64,000 nt of DNA from Flagellimonas eckloniae (GCF_001413955.1 NZ_LCTZ01000002.1:3571001-3635000), one strand, 5' to 3'. Positions 17,782-27,355 are shown, counted from the first letter of the stretch. The notes: generated by a model from the letters alone, not told the origin. Program-made: numbers and translations.

Positions 17782-18945
17782 TTATTTCCTAAACAATCCC
17801 AATAACCCTAAAACGGGCCCAATAGTCAAAATCAAATACAAATAATTGAATTGTAGAACTGGTTGAAGTGCTGTAACCAACTGAAGACTTAGTATGGTAA
17901 TGGCAAAACCAATACAATTGACAATAGTCAATGCAGTACCCTTAATTTCTACAGGGGCATTTTGGGCAACCAGGGTGGAAAAGAGCGGGGAATCTGCAAC
18001 AACAACCATACCCCAAAAAACTAGGAAACCAAGAAATACGACTTCAGAAGAAACTATAAAAAATAGAGGTGATGCAAAGCAACAAATTCCCGATAGCAAT
18101 AATATGGTAGCCGCTGTTTTTTTTACTCCTATTTTCTGGGAAACATATCCTCCAAGTACACAGGCCAAACCTCCCAAAGCAATAATTATAAATGATAAAA
18201 TCGGGATGTTTAGTCCCATACGTCCATGGGTAAGGGCATGGGTTTGAAGCATTACTGGGACAAAGGCCCAAAAAACATATAATTCCCACATATGGCCAAA
18301 ATACCCTAATGCTGCGGCCTTGAAACTTGGTTTTTTGAAGATAGTAAAACAGGCTGTAAAGTTTAGATGCGCGCTGGCTTTTCTATAGGGACCATTAGGT
18401 ACTAGGATTACAATCAATACACCGCCTAATACAGCAAGGGTAGAAGTTGTCAACAAAACGGATTGCCATGAAAAAATGGTTGTGAACCCTTTTAAGAGAT
18501 GCGGCAGTGCGGTCCCAACCACTAAAGCTCCCACCAAATAGCTCAGGGATTTGCCCAACCCCTTATCATAATAGTCTGCTGCTATTTTCATACCTACGGG
18601 GTAAATCCCTGCTAAAAAGAACCCAGTTAAAAAGCGAAGCCCTAAAATACTGATTAATGTATTGCCTTGCCAAATAACCCCAGCATTGCACAAAGCTCCA
18701 AGCAAAGCACTCACTAAAAAAACTTTGGAAGGGGAATAGCGATCTGTGAGAGTAAAAACAGCAAAAAGCAGTGTGCCGGCAATAAACCCAAATTGTACAG
18801 CTGAGGTAAGATGCCCCAAGGCATTTGGTTTTAGCCCAAAATTGATTATCAAATCTACCATAACCCCATTGCCTGCAAACCATAAGGATGTGCAAAAAAA
18901 TTGTGCAATTACAATACTTGGAAGAATATGTTTTGGTGGATTCAC
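17782..18945 (-). CDS. MFS transporter
   Basis: A 387-residue major facilitator protein with about 12 predicted membrane helices. The start MNPPKHILPSIVIAQFFCTS leads into the first helix; the loop between helices 2 and 3 contains LTDRYSPSKVFL (an atypical form of the GxxxDRxGRR signature), and the middle loop lies around FKKPSFKAAALGYFGHMWEL. Similar proteins are annotated only as MFS or CynX/NimT-like; the substrate cannot be read from sequence. Convergent with hemL, standing alone. Confidence 0.9.
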   Translation of the reverse strand: MNPPKHILPSIVIAQFFCTSLWFAGNGVMVDLIINFGLKPNALGHLTSAVQFGFIAGTLLFAVFTLTDRYSPSKVFLVSALLGALCNAGVIWQGNTLISILGLRFLTGFFLAGIYPVGMKIAADYYDKGLGKSLSYLVGALVVGTALPHLLKGFTTIFSWQSVLLTTSTLAVLGGVLIVILVPNGPYRKASAHLNFTACFTIFKKPSFKAAALGYFGHMWELYVFWAFVPVMLQTHALTHGRMGLNIPILSFIIIALGGLACVLGGYVSQKIGVKKTAATILLLSGICCFASPLFFIVSSEVVFLGFLVFWGMVVVADSPLFSTLVAQNAPVEIKGTALTIVNCIGFAITILSLQLVTALQPVLQFNYLYLILTIGPVLGLLGLFRK

Positions 18946-19063
18946 ACTATAATTTCAAGTTGAAAAATAGTCATTTTGAGGTGAGGAAGGAAATCATATT
19001 TAGAAATCTCAAGCAGTAAATTTTTGTTTCCATTTTTTCTTCAGAAAGTCTAGATGGCTAGTA

Positions 19064-20131
19064 TTATTCTGTTAGTTGGGAAACCGCACAAACCGCCACA
19101 TTGTCTTTTTTTCCTTTAAGGGGAATGCTTCCCATAGGGTTATACATAAAATTAGAAGAGGATAATTGGTTTTTAAGGCTTTCAGATATCAATAATTCGC
19201 TCTTTAAACTATTGCATTGGCCTTGAATTCTTGCAGCGGTATTTATGGTATCACCATGGTAAGCGATTTCCTTTTTGTATTTTCCTACTTCTGTAACGGT
19301 AACTGTTCCCGCATGCAGGCCCGCTTTAAAAAATGGTGTGCAGGCGTATTTTTTTTGGTAATGCTCGTGTTTTTTCAAAAGTAATTGAGTGAAATTATAG
19401 TAGGCCTTAAGGCAATTTTCATTTTGGAGCCCTTCTTTTAATTTCCAGGTAAGGACAGCTTCATCACCTACATATTGATATATTTCAGCATCATTCTCAA
19501 CAACAATGCCTAAATCGTTAAAGCAATCTTGTACCAACATGCTATAATTAACATGCCCAAGACGTTCTGCCAATTCCGTGGAAGACTGTAGGTCTAAAAA
19601 CATAAAGATTCGAGCTTCTTCCCGTGGGGTATAGAATTTACCACGTATCAATTTTAAAAGGTTCCCCTCTCCCAACATGAGGTTTACTTGTCGGAGTATG
19701 GTCAGAAAAGAGTCAGTTATCCATATGTAAAAGTATATGGCACCACTACCGGCATCAAAAGCAAAGGTGAGCAGGCTTATTTCTGTGCCAAAATAAAATT
19801 GGTAGACCCCATATGCTACAAAAGTCATCGCAATGATGAATAAAAAGGTATACATGGTCCTTAGCAATAAGAGTCTTCCAATGCTAAGCTTTCGATAAAT
19901 ATTTTTCTCCGCCCAAATGGAAGCAATCCCTGAAATAACACCCAAGATTGGTCCCATTGTGAGACCAATGATCATACTTGATTTGAAATCGAATTTTAAC
20001 TGCCCCTGTTCTTCAGTACCGACACCGCGAACAATTGCCAAAAAAACAAATGCCAAGGACCATCCAACAATATAAAATCGGATGATGCGCCACCTACGTT
20101 TATTAAGTAATTTGGATAAGAAAGCAATCAC
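19064..20131 (-). CDS. Membrane-anchored class III adenylate/guanylate cyclase
   Basis: A 355-residue protein. About residues 1-150 hold four to five transmembrane helices; residues 170-355 are a class III cyclase catalytic domain. Metal-binding aspartates are in IFMFLDLQSSTELAERLGH and in YVGDEAVLTW, and the transition-state Asn/Arg pair is in HGDTINTAARIQG. All main catalytic residues are therefore present, so the enzyme should be active and probably makes cAMP. Integral membrane cyclases of this kind are common in Flavobacteriia; the signal sensed by the membrane part is unknown. No other cyclic-nucleotide gene is in the window. Confidence 0.9.
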   Translation of the reverse strand: MIAFLSKLLNKRRWRIIRFYIVGWSLAFVFLAIVRGVGTEEQGQLKFDFKSSMIIGLTMGPILGVISGIASIWAEKNIYRKLSIGRLLLLRTMYTFLFIIAMTFVAYGVYQFYFGTEISLLTFAFDAGSGAIYFYIWITDSFLTILRQVNLMLGEGNLLKLIRGKFYTPREEARIFMFLDLQSSTELAERLGHVNYSMLVQDCFNDLGIVVENDAEIYQYVGDEAVLTWKLKEGLQNENCLKAYYNFTQLLLKKHEHYQKKYACTPFFKAGLHAGTVTVTEVGKYKKEIAYHGDTINTAARIQGQCNSLKSELLISESLKNQLSSSNFMYNPMGSIPLKGKKDNVAVCAVSQLTE

Positions 20132-20171
20132 ACTTTAAAGGTATCCTTTTTGAAGAAATTAGGCCAAAAAA

Positions 20172-20198
20172 AGAAAAATCGGGGCAATGCCCCGATTT
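20172..20198 (-). terminator. Terminator of the receptor-HmuY-DoxX operon
   Basis: A perfect ten-base-pair stem (AAATCGGGGC with GCCCCGATTT; arms 20176-20185 and 20189-20198) and a three-base loop. On the minus strand it is followed by TTTTTCTTTTTTT, so it terminates the minus-strand operon ending at 20228. Confidence 0.85.
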
Positions 20199-20227
20199 CC
20201 TACCAAACTAACTGCAACTAAACCAAA

Positions 20228-20674
20228 CTAAATCGGTTTTATCCAAAGCAAGTGTTTCCACTTGGATTTTTCTTTTAATACTAAAGCGATGTTGGCAATA
20301 AATAAACCTCCCGTTTGTATAAGTTCACCAAGTTCATCAGCCTCTAAAAACAGATGGAACAAAAAGATGTGAAGAGTTATGGGCAACAAGAAAACTGCCC
20401 CAACAAAACTGCTTCCCTGTAGTAATATCAGCAATCCGAAAAACAGTTCGCAAATACCCAACAATTGCCAAAAATACCCGGTCTGTTTTGCCCCACTGAT
20501 GTACAAAATCTTCTGGAGTGTGCTTTCTTTTTCAGGTGCCTTAAACTTCTCCGCTTTTTCGACCACTTCAATGGGAGCTGGAATTGGTTTTTGGAATTTT
20601 TGGATTCCACCATAAATCATAAAACCGCCCAAAAACAGTCTGAGAATTATAAAAATAATATTTGTTACGCTCAT
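20228..20674 (-). CDS. DoxX-like membrane protein
   Basis: A 148-residue membrane protein with four predicted helices, the DoxX/SURF4-type layout: first helix with FIILRLFLGGFMIYGGIQKF, second LLGICELFFGLLILLQGSSF, third AVFLLPITLHIFLFHLFL, fourth LIQTGGLFIANIALVL. A charged loop (EVVEKAEKFKAPEKESTLQK) lies between helices 1 and 2. Function unknown. It lies 18 bases downstream of the HmuY-like gene and ends the operon at a strong terminator. Confidence 0.85.
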   Translation of the reverse strand: MSVTNIIFIILRLFLGGFMIYGGIQKFQKPIPAPIEVVEKAEKFKAPEKESTLQKILYISGAKQTGYFWQLLGICELFFGLLILLQGSSFVGAVFLLPITLHIFLFHLFLEADELGELIQTGGLFIANIALVLKEKSKWKHLLWIKPI

Positions 20675-20692
20675 TTTATTCTATTTAAGTAC

Positions 20693-22234
20693 TTACAGTC
20701 GCTCATAAGTAAACTGGGCGTTGCCCCTTTCTCCTTCACTGCTCACATAAGCCGTAAACATCATTTTGTAATAGTTTCCTGCTGCATCCTTAAGCACATA
20801 ATATCTATCGTCTTTGAGTATTCCTCCAAATGCATCTCTCCAACCACTACCGATTATTGATCGATCATCATATACCAAAGAGGACTCCTCTATGTCTCCA
20901 ATAGTAAAATTTGAGTAGGAAGGAACATCAAATTCTGTTACTACTCCATCTGAATCTTTTTCATACGTAGTTACCTGGTAGAGCCCAACACCACCTAAAG
21001 TATTATGTACTGCATAATCGGAATAGGTCAATCCTGCAATTAATGATCCTTGATAGCCATAATAAGAGAACACTCCGCTAAAATTGATATCCCATTCATC
21101 ACCGGCTGGTTCTACACTTACACTTTGTCCATCTGTCAAACTAAAGGCGGACAATAGGTGACTAGAGTTCTTGGGTACAGTTATCTCAGAATAATTAGTA
21201 GTCTCATCAAGGGCCGCGTATTGAATGGTATAACTATTACCATCACTTAATATCCTAACTTTCATAAAACCTCTATGGTCACCAGTTGTGCTGATGCTTC
21301 CCGGATCTGCTGATTCTGTTGGAATTGCACTACCCAAGCTGACAATATATATATTGTTTTCATCAGCTGTGGTGGAAATTTCTGCAAAGGCAGTTCCTTC
21401 CAAATCTCCTTGCCAGCTATCTGTAAAGACAATACCTTCATCAATATCACCATATTGGAAATACCCTATAGGAAGACCTTGGAGCAGTTCTTCAATAGTA
21501 TTCACAGTTACCGTGGTAGGTTGGAATGTCATAGGGTCTAGGGCATTTAATTCCAATGGAGTGGTTAAATCAGTTTCTTCAGTAACAGAAAGAATATCAG
21601 TAATGCCAGATAGTTCTGCTGCGGATACTAACATAGCTGAATTAAGATAGACTCTGTTTTCTGCCCCATTATATAAAGCAATTTCCCAAGTATCCCTTTT
21701 AACCGGAGTTTGCACCCCTGTACTAAAATCGAAATATACTTGATTTGGCATGTTAGAGCCTCCAGTTTCTAAATCGATGATACCACTTAAGGCAGCAATT
21801 GGCGAAAAACTAACTGTTGAAGATGAGGTTGAGCCGGTAGTCCAATCAGTTACATCAAAACCATCAATAGAGAAAACAAGAGATTTTGTGGTGCCCTCAA
21901 TAGGGTCTAATAATTTGGTGAATGTTATGGTTGAACCTAAGTCTCCAACGCTCACAGGAACAGAAATTGTACCCGAACTGCCAACGGGCGCTGTTGTGAA
22001 ATCTGTTCCGTATTCCGCATTTATTCCAGAATAGGAAACTGAAATGGTTCCTGCCTCAGTAGCTGCCCTAGAGAAGGTAAGGGTGATTTCTTTCGTAGTA
22101 TCCTCTTCGGCCGTGCTAATAGTATCACTACCAAAAGATACAGTGAAATCTATCAAGTCTTTGGTGTCATCATCACTACATGAGCTTAGAACAAACAAAA
22201 ACAAAATTACTTTTAAAAAAATGGTTTTTTTCAT
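20693..22234 (-). CDS. HmuY-family lipoprotein with N-terminal Calx-beta-like domain
   Basis: A 513-residue lipoprotein (MKKTIFLKVILFLFVLSSCS). Residues about 28-150 resemble a Calx-beta fold (EEDTTKEITLTFSRAATEAG, YGTDFTTAP). From about 155 on it is HmuY-like: QVYFDFSTGVQTPVKRDTWE, IALYNGAENRVYLNS, later EWDINFSGVFSYYG and TYEKDSDGVV. HmuY proteins are surface lipoproteins that hold heme and hand it to a TonB-dependent receptor; many family members have other ligands. It lies five bases downstream of such a receptor. The heme ligand is inference; the N-terminal extra domain is unusual compared with the ~200-residue HmuY of Porphyromonas. Confidence 0.82.
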   Translation of the reverse strand: MKKTIFLKVILFLFVLSSCSDDDTKDLIDFTVSFGSDTISTAEEDTTKEITLTFSRAATEAGTISVSYSGINAEYGTDFTTAPVGSSGTISVPVSVGDLGSTITFTKLLDPIEGTTKSLVFSIDGFDVTDWTTGSTSSSTVSFSPIAALSGIIDLETGGSNMPNQVYFDFSTGVQTPVKRDTWEIALYNGAENRVYLNSAMLVSAAELSGITDILSVTEETDLTTPLELNALDPMTFQPTTVTVNTIEELLQGLPIGYFQYGDIDEGIVFTDSWQGDLEGTAFAEISTTADENNIYIVSLGSAIPTESADPGSISTTGDHRGFMKVRILSDGNSYTIQYAALDETTNYSEITVPKNSSHLLSAFSLTDGQSVSVEPAGDEWDINFSGVFSYYGYQGSLIAGLTYSDYAVHNTLGGVGLYQVTTYEKDSDGVVTEFDVPSYSNFTIGDIEESSLVYDDRSIIGSGWRDAFGGILKDDRYYVLKDAAGNYYKMMFTAYVSSEGERGNAQFTYERL

Positions 22235-22238
22235 GACT

Positions 22239-24404
22239 TTAATTAAAGTTTAAATTATATGAGAGTTTAAAAAAATAGGACCTTCCGTTACCGAACAGTC
22301 TGCTGGAAACAGCAGAGGAACTATGCGCACCCGAAGGCACATCGGAGGCATTAACGGTAACGATATTGAAGATGTTTCGAGCACCAAGGGTAATTCCCAA
22401 ATCCTTGGTTATATTGGTTTTTATAGAAGCATCCATCCATGTAAAATCATCGGTTTGACCCACAACCAAACCATCAATACCATCCAAAATAACCTGTGTT
22501 TTTCCGGTATATTTTAGTTGGGTAGAGAACGTTGTGTTTAGAGATGGAAGGGTGTACCCAAGTGTGGATTGTAGGTTAAAGCTCCATAGATAATCGTTGT
22601 TATTGGCTTCGGATGTACTAATTTCAGTGGACTCTCCCATATAGGTACCTCCTAAACCTACTTGCCAATTCCCCACTTTCACATTGTTTTCCCATGAAAA
22701 ACCTAAAATTTTGGAATAGTCCACATTTGCAAAAGTGAAAAGGCTTCTATCATTTTCATCAGATACAACTACACTGGCTATTTTTTCGTTAATATCAAAG
22801 TAGTATGCTTTTATGGCAGATTTTAAAAACCCAGTATCACTAAGTTTAAATGTATTTTCAAGATTTAGGAAAATGGAAATTCCGTCCTCTGGTTGAAGGT
22901 TTGGATTGCCTTGCACATTATGGTTGGCATCAACGAAATAGAAGAAAAGTTCTTCAAAATTAGGAGCCCTGAATGCGGAACCAAATACTGCCTTTAACTT
23001 CAAAGTTTCATTGAAATTATAAGTTGATGAAAGTGACCATATGAGTTTGTTTCCAAATTGTGAGTTGTTGGTTAGTCGTGCTCCGGGGTATATGGAGAGT
23101 TTATCTGTTAGGTTGAAATCAGCTACCCCGAAGAAATCATAATTTTCCAGGGTGTTTTTAACGACATCATTAGAGTACTCGCCCGTGGCAATTGCGTCAA
23201 AACCTGACTGATGAGTGAACTCGTAACCTAGTTGTAGATTAAAAAAATTGGATTTTGGAACAATGTTGCTTACAAAACCTTTGGAGTACCATATCTCACT
23301 GGATTGGCTTAAGTCATCTGTGATATAAGACTCTATACCCTGCTGTAGAATATTGTATACATACTGCTGATAGTAACGTTTCTGGTTTTGTTGTGAAAAG
23401 AAAAAGTTATAGGTTGTCAACCCATTTATAGGTCCTGATACTGTAAGATTATTTACAAACCTATCAGTTTCAAAAAGCTCATCCAGAGCAGTTGGATTTA
23501 CCAACCCGGTTCCACTATCCAGCCTGCCAATTACATTACGGTCATATACGGTTACAGCTTCGTCATAATATTGTAGTTTGTAGAGAAACATATGTTTTCC
23601 TAGAGAAAGATTTAGATTGCCATATGCGGTTAGTTGTTCTTTAGGGCTCCATTCGGTTCCTCTTAATCCATCATTAACGACTACATTATCTTCAATATTG
23701 ACGTAATCTTTACCTCTAAATCCATTATAAAACCCTGCATAATCATTTCTGGAAGCACCAATTGAGTATGAGACTTTATCATTTAGCCGATTACTGATTT
23801 TAAAATTTTGGATATGCCTACCCTCATCAAAAAATTCATACTCACTTCCTACAGTCTCTTCTTGAACAGCAAGTTGTATCTGCCAAGCTTTATCTCCTTC
23901 TAAACCGCGTTTGGTTACAATATTGATAACTCCAGCTACTGCATTGTCCCCATAGAGCACACCCATCGAACCTTCCACTATTTCTACTCTTTCAACATCT
24001 TCAAGGTTTATCTGGGTAATATCTATGTTATTTCCAACTCCATTATCGCTAGCCATAGGAATTCCATCTAGCAGTACTTTTACATATTGTCCGTCTAACC
24101 CGAACATGTTAACTGTAGACCTGCCGGTAGATGGGTCAGGGGTAATGGTAATGTTTAAGCTATAGGTAAGAACATCTGCTAAATTATTGCCAGCAACTTT
24201 AGCAATATCTGTTTGATCTAGAACTTGAACAGCAAACAGCTTTTTGCTTAGTGACATAACTTTGCTTTCACCTGTCACCACAACTTCGTCCAATTTCTTT
24301 ATGGAAATGGAATCATTTTCCTTTGTGTAGTTTTCTTGAGAGAATCCTACAACACTAAAAAAAAATAAAAAATAAAAGAGAATATAATTTTTATTTAGAC
24401 TCAT
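22239..24404 (-). CDS. TonB-dependent receptor (heme/siderophore type)
   Basis: A 721-residue outer-membrane receptor. Signal peptide 1-22; TonB box in KKLDEVVVTGES; plug domain about 45-160 (DVLTYSLNITITPDPSTGRS, VKVLLDGIPM, EDVERVEIVEGSMGVLYGDN, AVAGVINIVTKRG); then a 22-strand barrel ending in an aromatic-rich strand (GNGRSYFFKLSYNLNF). Single-plug receptors of this length import iron complexes, heme or cobalamin. Paired with an HmuY-like lipoprotein and with an iron-box-like repeat over its promoter, heme or iron is the best guess for substrate. First gene of a three-gene operon. Confidence 0.92.
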   Translation of the reverse strand: MSLNKNYILFYFLFFFSVVGFSQENYTKENDSISIKKLDEVVVTGESKVMSLSKKLFAVQVLDQTDIAKVAGNNLADVLTYSLNITITPDPSTGRSTVNMFGLDGQYVKVLLDGIPMASDNGVGNNIDITQINLEDVERVEIVEGSMGVLYGDNAVAGVINIVTKRGLEGDKAWQIQLAVQEETVGSEYEFFDEGRHIQNFKISNRLNDKVSYSIGASRNDYAGFYNGFRGKDYVNIEDNVVVNDGLRGTEWSPKEQLTAYGNLNLSLGKHMFLYKLQYYDEAVTVYDRNVIGRLDSGTGLVNPTALDELFETDRFVNNLTVSGPINGLTTYNFFFSQQNQKRYYQQYVYNILQQGIESYITDDLSQSSEIWYSKGFVSNIVPKSNFFNLQLGYEFTHQSGFDAIATGEYSNDVVKNTLENYDFFGVADFNLTDKLSIYPGARLTNNSQFGNKLIWSLSSTYNFNETLKLKAVFGSAFRAPNFEELFFYFVDANHNVQGNPNLQPEDGISIFLNLENTFKLSDTGFLKSAIKAYYFDINEKIASVVVSDENDRSLFTFANVDYSKILGFSWENNVKVGNWQVGLGGTYMGESTEISTSEANNNDYLWSFNLQSTLGYTLPSLNTTFSTQLKYTGKTQVILDGIDGLVVGQTDDFTWMDASIKTNITKDLGITLGARNIFNIVTVNASDVPSGAHSSSAVSSRLFGNGRSYFFKLSYNLNFN

Positions 24405-24421
24405 TCCATTTAAATTTGTCG

Positions 24422-24453
24422 CAAATATATATCTTATTTTAAATCAGTCTAAA
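24422..24453 (-). promoter_or_regulatory. Receptor operon promoter
   Basis: On the minus strand TATATTTG (24429 to 24422), an exact TAnnTTTG, with TTTA (24453 to 24450) 20 bases upstream as a one-mismatch -33 element. It reads into the TonB receptor start at 24404. Confidence 0.55.
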
Positions 24454-24456
24454 TAA
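24434..24456. promoter_or_regulatory. Inverted repeat overlapping the receptor promoter (possible iron/heme operator)
   Basis: A 23-bp element whose outer arms are TTATTT (24434-24439) and AAATAA (24451-24456), with AAATCAG at its centre. It covers the spacer and the -33 element of the receptor promoter, where a repressor would act. It resembles boxes seen before iron-uptake genes in Flavobacteriia; binding by Fur is inference. Confidence 0.4.
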
Positions 24457-24507
24457 TAATAAGTAATTTTTTATTTTTTTTTAAATCCAGAAAACAATAC
24501 TTTTAAA

Positions 24508-25431
24508 ATGAAGAATGTAGCATTTTTAATCTCCTTTAGTTTTGTGTTTGCCTTGTTGGGCGCGCAAGAAAAAAAAGAACTTGACAGACAGGCCATAAAA
24601 GATATGTGTGGCTGTTATGAAATTACATTTAAGTACACCGAGACCTTTGCTCCTGAAATTGATTACGAAAAAAAGATGGATTACACGGCGGGTGCTCTAG
24701 AATTGGCTTTACCTATAGTGGATGAAGAGAATAAAATTTCTATTCAACATTTGTTGGTGGTCAACGATAGTATGGTCATTAAGCATTGGCGGCAGGACTG
24801 GGAATATGAAAACCAAAAAGTGTTCCATTATGACAAAGACAATAATTGGGTATTTAAAACTTTACCGGCAGAAGAAGTAAAGGGCCAATGGACCCAGAAA
24901 GTGTTTCAAGTGGATGATAGTCCGCGTTATTCTGGTTCTGCAACTTGGATTCATGCCGATGGGAAACATTACTGGGAGAACAAAACGGATTCACCCCTAC
25001 CGCGAAGGGAATATACCAAGAGAAAGGACTACAATGTTATGCTTCGTGGTAATCGTCAGGAAATTACGGAATACGGTTGGCTCCATGAGCAGGATAATGA
25101 TAAAGTAGTTCGCGCAGATGGTGAAGAAGATCTTCTTTTAGCTCAAGAAAAGGGGATGAACACGTATACAAAAGTAGCTGATGAAAAATGTAAATTGGCT
25201 AAAGATTGGTGGGCATCCCATAATGGTTTTTGGGCAAATGTTAGAACTGCATGGGATGAAGTATATAATCGTGAAGGGGATTTGACACTTGCCAAAAAAG
25301 TGGATGAAAAGCCATTATTCATGCATTTTTATCCGTTAGAGAAAGCGGGTGCCGATAATGCCAAAATAAACGAGGTTATTTCAAAGTTTGTATTAACCAA
25401 AGAAACTTCAGATGCTTCAGAAGGAAAGTAA
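24508..25431 (+). CDS. DUF6607 family exported protein
   Basis: A 307-residue predicted secreted protein. The signal peptide is MKNVAFLISFSFVFALLGAQ. The mature part has the DUF6607 hallmarks: DMCGCYEITFKYTETFAPEI near the start, then HLLVVNDSMVIKHWRQDWEYE, RYSGSATWIHADGKHYWENK and LPRREYTKRKDYNVM. The family is linked in Bacteroidota to iron/heme uptake genes, but has no proven activity. Tryptophan- and tyrosine-rich. It is divergent from the receptor-HmuY operon and overlaps the FMN-binding gene by 20 bases, implying coupling. Confidence 0.85.
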   Translation: MKNVAFLISFSFVFALLGAQEKKELDRQAIKDMCGCYEITFKYTETFAPEIDYEKKMDYTAGALELALPIVDEENKISIQHLLVVNDSMVIKHWRQDWEYENQKVFHYDKDNNWVFKTLPAEEVKGQWTQKVFQVDDSPRYSGSATWIHADGKHYWENKTDSPLPRREYTKRKDYNVMLRGNRQEITEYGWLHEQDNDKVVRADGEEDLLLAQEKGMNTYTKVADEKCKLAKDWWASHNGFWANVRTAWDEVYNREGDLTLAKKVDEKPLFMHFYPLEKAGADNAKINEVISKFVLTKETSDASEGK

Positions 25432-25969
25432 GAATGGAATTTACATTGGGGCCGTGTGTTGCATGGCCCTTTTGTTTTTTAGTTTTTCCGTAAATAAGAT
25501 TTCTCCGCGCCTTCAGGAGAAACTAAATTCGGCGGTTCAAACCACCTTTGAAGTTGAAGAATTTTCGTTGGATTTAGTTTCCATTAGTTCTAGTTTGAAC
25601 GGCAAAACCGCTATTGAACTTGGTGGCGAGAATTTTTTTAAGGTAGTGCAAAATGAAAAGCTAATTGGTTACGCCTATCTGGGAGAGGCTCCTAGTATGA
25701 AAGATGTTTTTGATTATGTGGTGCTGTTCAATACAGATTTAAGCATAAAAAAATCTAAAGTATTGATCTATCGCGAAAACCATGGTAGACAAATAGGGAG
25801 TCAGCGATGGTTAAAGCAGTTTATTGGTATGGGAGTTGATAGGGTAATACGCTATGGAGAGGATGTTGATGCCATTGCAGGGGCAACAATTTCCGCCAAA
25901 TCAATGACCAAGGCGGTGAATGATGTGCTCAAAAGTGTAGGAATATTGAAGTCTGAAGGAATTTTGTAA
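25412..25969 (+). CDS. FMN-binding domain protein, probably covalently flavinylated
   Basis: A 185-residue membrane-anchored protein. One N-terminal helix (GIYIGAVCCMALLFFSFSV) leads to a periplasmic FMN_bind domain: YAYLGEAPSMKDVFDYVVLF, VLIYRENHGRQIGSQRWLKQ and DAIAGATISAKSMTKAVNDV. In AGATIS the Thr is where ApbE attaches FMN in NqrC/RnfG-type proteins. It is therefore a likely extracytosolic electron carrier. Paired with DUF6607 and next to a heme-type receptor, it may supply electrons for reduction of imported iron or heme; that is inference. No apbE is in the window. Confidence 0.87.
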   Translation: MLQKESKNGIYIGAVCCMALLFFSFSVNKISPRLQEKLNSAVQTTFEVEEFSLDLVSISSSLNGKTAIELGGENFFKVVQNEKLIGYAYLGEAPSMKDVFDYVVLFNTDLSIKKSKVLIYRENHGRQIGSQRWLKQFIGMGVDRVIRYGEDVDAIAGATISAKSMTKAVNDVLKSVGILKSEGIL

Positions 25970-26012
25970 AATATAGTACCCAAAAAGCAATCAAAGAACG
26001 GGAGAATTTATA

Positions 26013-26429
26013 TTAGTCCTTATATCCTTTTTCTACCAATCGTTTTGAAATCCACCAATAATTTCCCACTGGGTCGGTAATACCACCTTGACGATCTTCA
26101 TAATCCATGTCTGCCGGTTCAAAAACACTAGTTGCCCCATATTTCAATGCATTTTGATATATTGTATCCACATCTTTAACATAGAGATAAAAAGCGGTTC
26201 GCATATTTTCGAACTCACCTCTGGCCTGACTGATCATAAAACAACTATCTCCAATTTTTAGAATAACATTTCCAATGTCTCCAGTCTCTTCATCTATAGA
26301 GCGGTTTTGTTCTTCTGCATAGAAAGCCTTTTGTAAAAAATCGATTAGCTTCTGCGGTTCGGATACAAACAAGTAAGCATTTACTGTATGAAATCCGTCT
26401 GGTTTATAGGTGTTGAATGGTGGTTTCAT
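26013..26429 (-). CDS. VOC (glyoxalase/PhnB-like) family protein
   Basis: A 138-residue vicinal-oxygen-chelate protein with the PhnB-type layout: DGFHTVNAYLFVSEPQKLID at the start, DIGNVILKIGDSCFMISQA, AFYLYVKDVDTIYQNALKYG, and DYEDRQGGITDPVGNYWWIS at the end (the D-x2-G-N-x-W motif). These small cytoplasmic proteins bind metals and act as isomerases or dioxygenases or in resistance; the substrate cannot be predicted. Single gene between divergent units. Confidence 0.88.
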   Translation of the reverse strand: MKPPFNTYKPDGFHTVNAYLFVSEPQKLIDFLQKAFYAEEQNRSIDEETGDIGNVILKIGDSCFMISQARGEFENMRTAFYLYVKDVDTIYQNALKYGATSVFEPADMDYEDRQGGITDPVGNYWWISKRLVEKGYKD

Positions 26430-26497
26430 GGGCTACAATTGAAAACATAAAGAATTAGCACAAAATAAGTACTTTTATTCATATCGATAAGATACAT

Positions 26498-27355
26498 ATG
26501 GTTAGGGATATACTGGACATTAATGATTTTACCATTTTGGTAGAGGAAGCAAATTCTAAGACTGTCATAGTTGATTCGTGCAGTTTTGATGAGCCTTTGA
26601 TTGCGGTAGCACTATATGGTTCCGGCAATGTCCATTTAGCCATGAAGTATGCGGGCAAAGAGAAGGAATATGAAAATACCAAGGGACTCGCGCTTTCTTT
26701 TTACGCAGATGAAACCGTTGAATGCGTACATACCGTTTCCTCAATAAAACCTTTGCAATGTATCGTAATTGCCACTTCTCCCAAAAACTTGCAAAAATTG
26801 CCAAATGATGAGGGAGAACTTTTTACTGAACTGCTGGAGCAACTGGTGAACCCTTCCGACCATTATGTGGAAGGCCCCCGATTTTTTATGACACCGGAGA
26901 TGCAACATATTGTCGATGGCATTTTTAACAATTCCTATGAAGGGAAGGCGAAAATGATGTTTTTCCGAAGCCAAATAACAGCATTGTTATCTCATTTTTT
27001 TTGGCAATTATCCACTTTAAAAGATCAAGGAATTAAAAGTGTTGAACGGGAAAAATTATATGAGGCCAAAGAAATACTTTCCCAGAATCTGGATACGCCT
27101 CCTTCACTCACAGAGCTTTCCCGAAAAATTGGACTTAATACCTTTAAACTCAAAAAGGATTTCAAAGAGCTCTTTGGGGTGCCAGTTTTCAAATACTTAC
27201 AAAATGAACGTATGACAATGGCCCATGATCTCATTCGGAATAAAGATGCCACCGTACAAGAAGCGGCATGGCATGTTGGATACGATAGTTTGAGCTCTTT
27301 TTCCAATGCCTTCGCCAAAAAATTTGGTTTTCGCCCCAGCGAAATCAAATCATAA
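26498..27355 (+). CDS. AraC family transcriptional regulator
   Basis: A 285-residue regulator. Residues 1-170 are a sensor domain without a clear family; 180-285 hold the AraC double helix-turn-helix: LTELSRKIGLNTFKLKKDFK, then ELFGVPVFKYLQNERMTMAH and AAWHVGYDSLSSFSNAFAKK, FGFRPSEIK. It lies 88 bases upstream of a three-gene unit and two 13-bp direct repeats stand between them, so it probably activates that unit. The ligand is unknown. Confidence 0.93.
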   Translation: MVRDILDINDFTILVEEANSKTVIVDSCSFDEPLIAVALYGSGNVHLAMKYAGKEKEYENTKGLALSFYADETVECVHTVSSIKPLQCIVIATSPKNLQKLPNDEGELFTELLEQLVNPSDHYVEGPRFFMTPEMQHIVDGIFNNSYEGKAKMMFFRSQITALLSHFFWQLSTLKDQGIKSVEREKLYEAKEILSQNLDTPPSLTELSRKIGLNTFKLKKDFKELFGVPVFKYLQNERMTMAHDLIRNKDATVQEAAWHVGYDSLSSFSNAFAKKFGFRPSEIKS

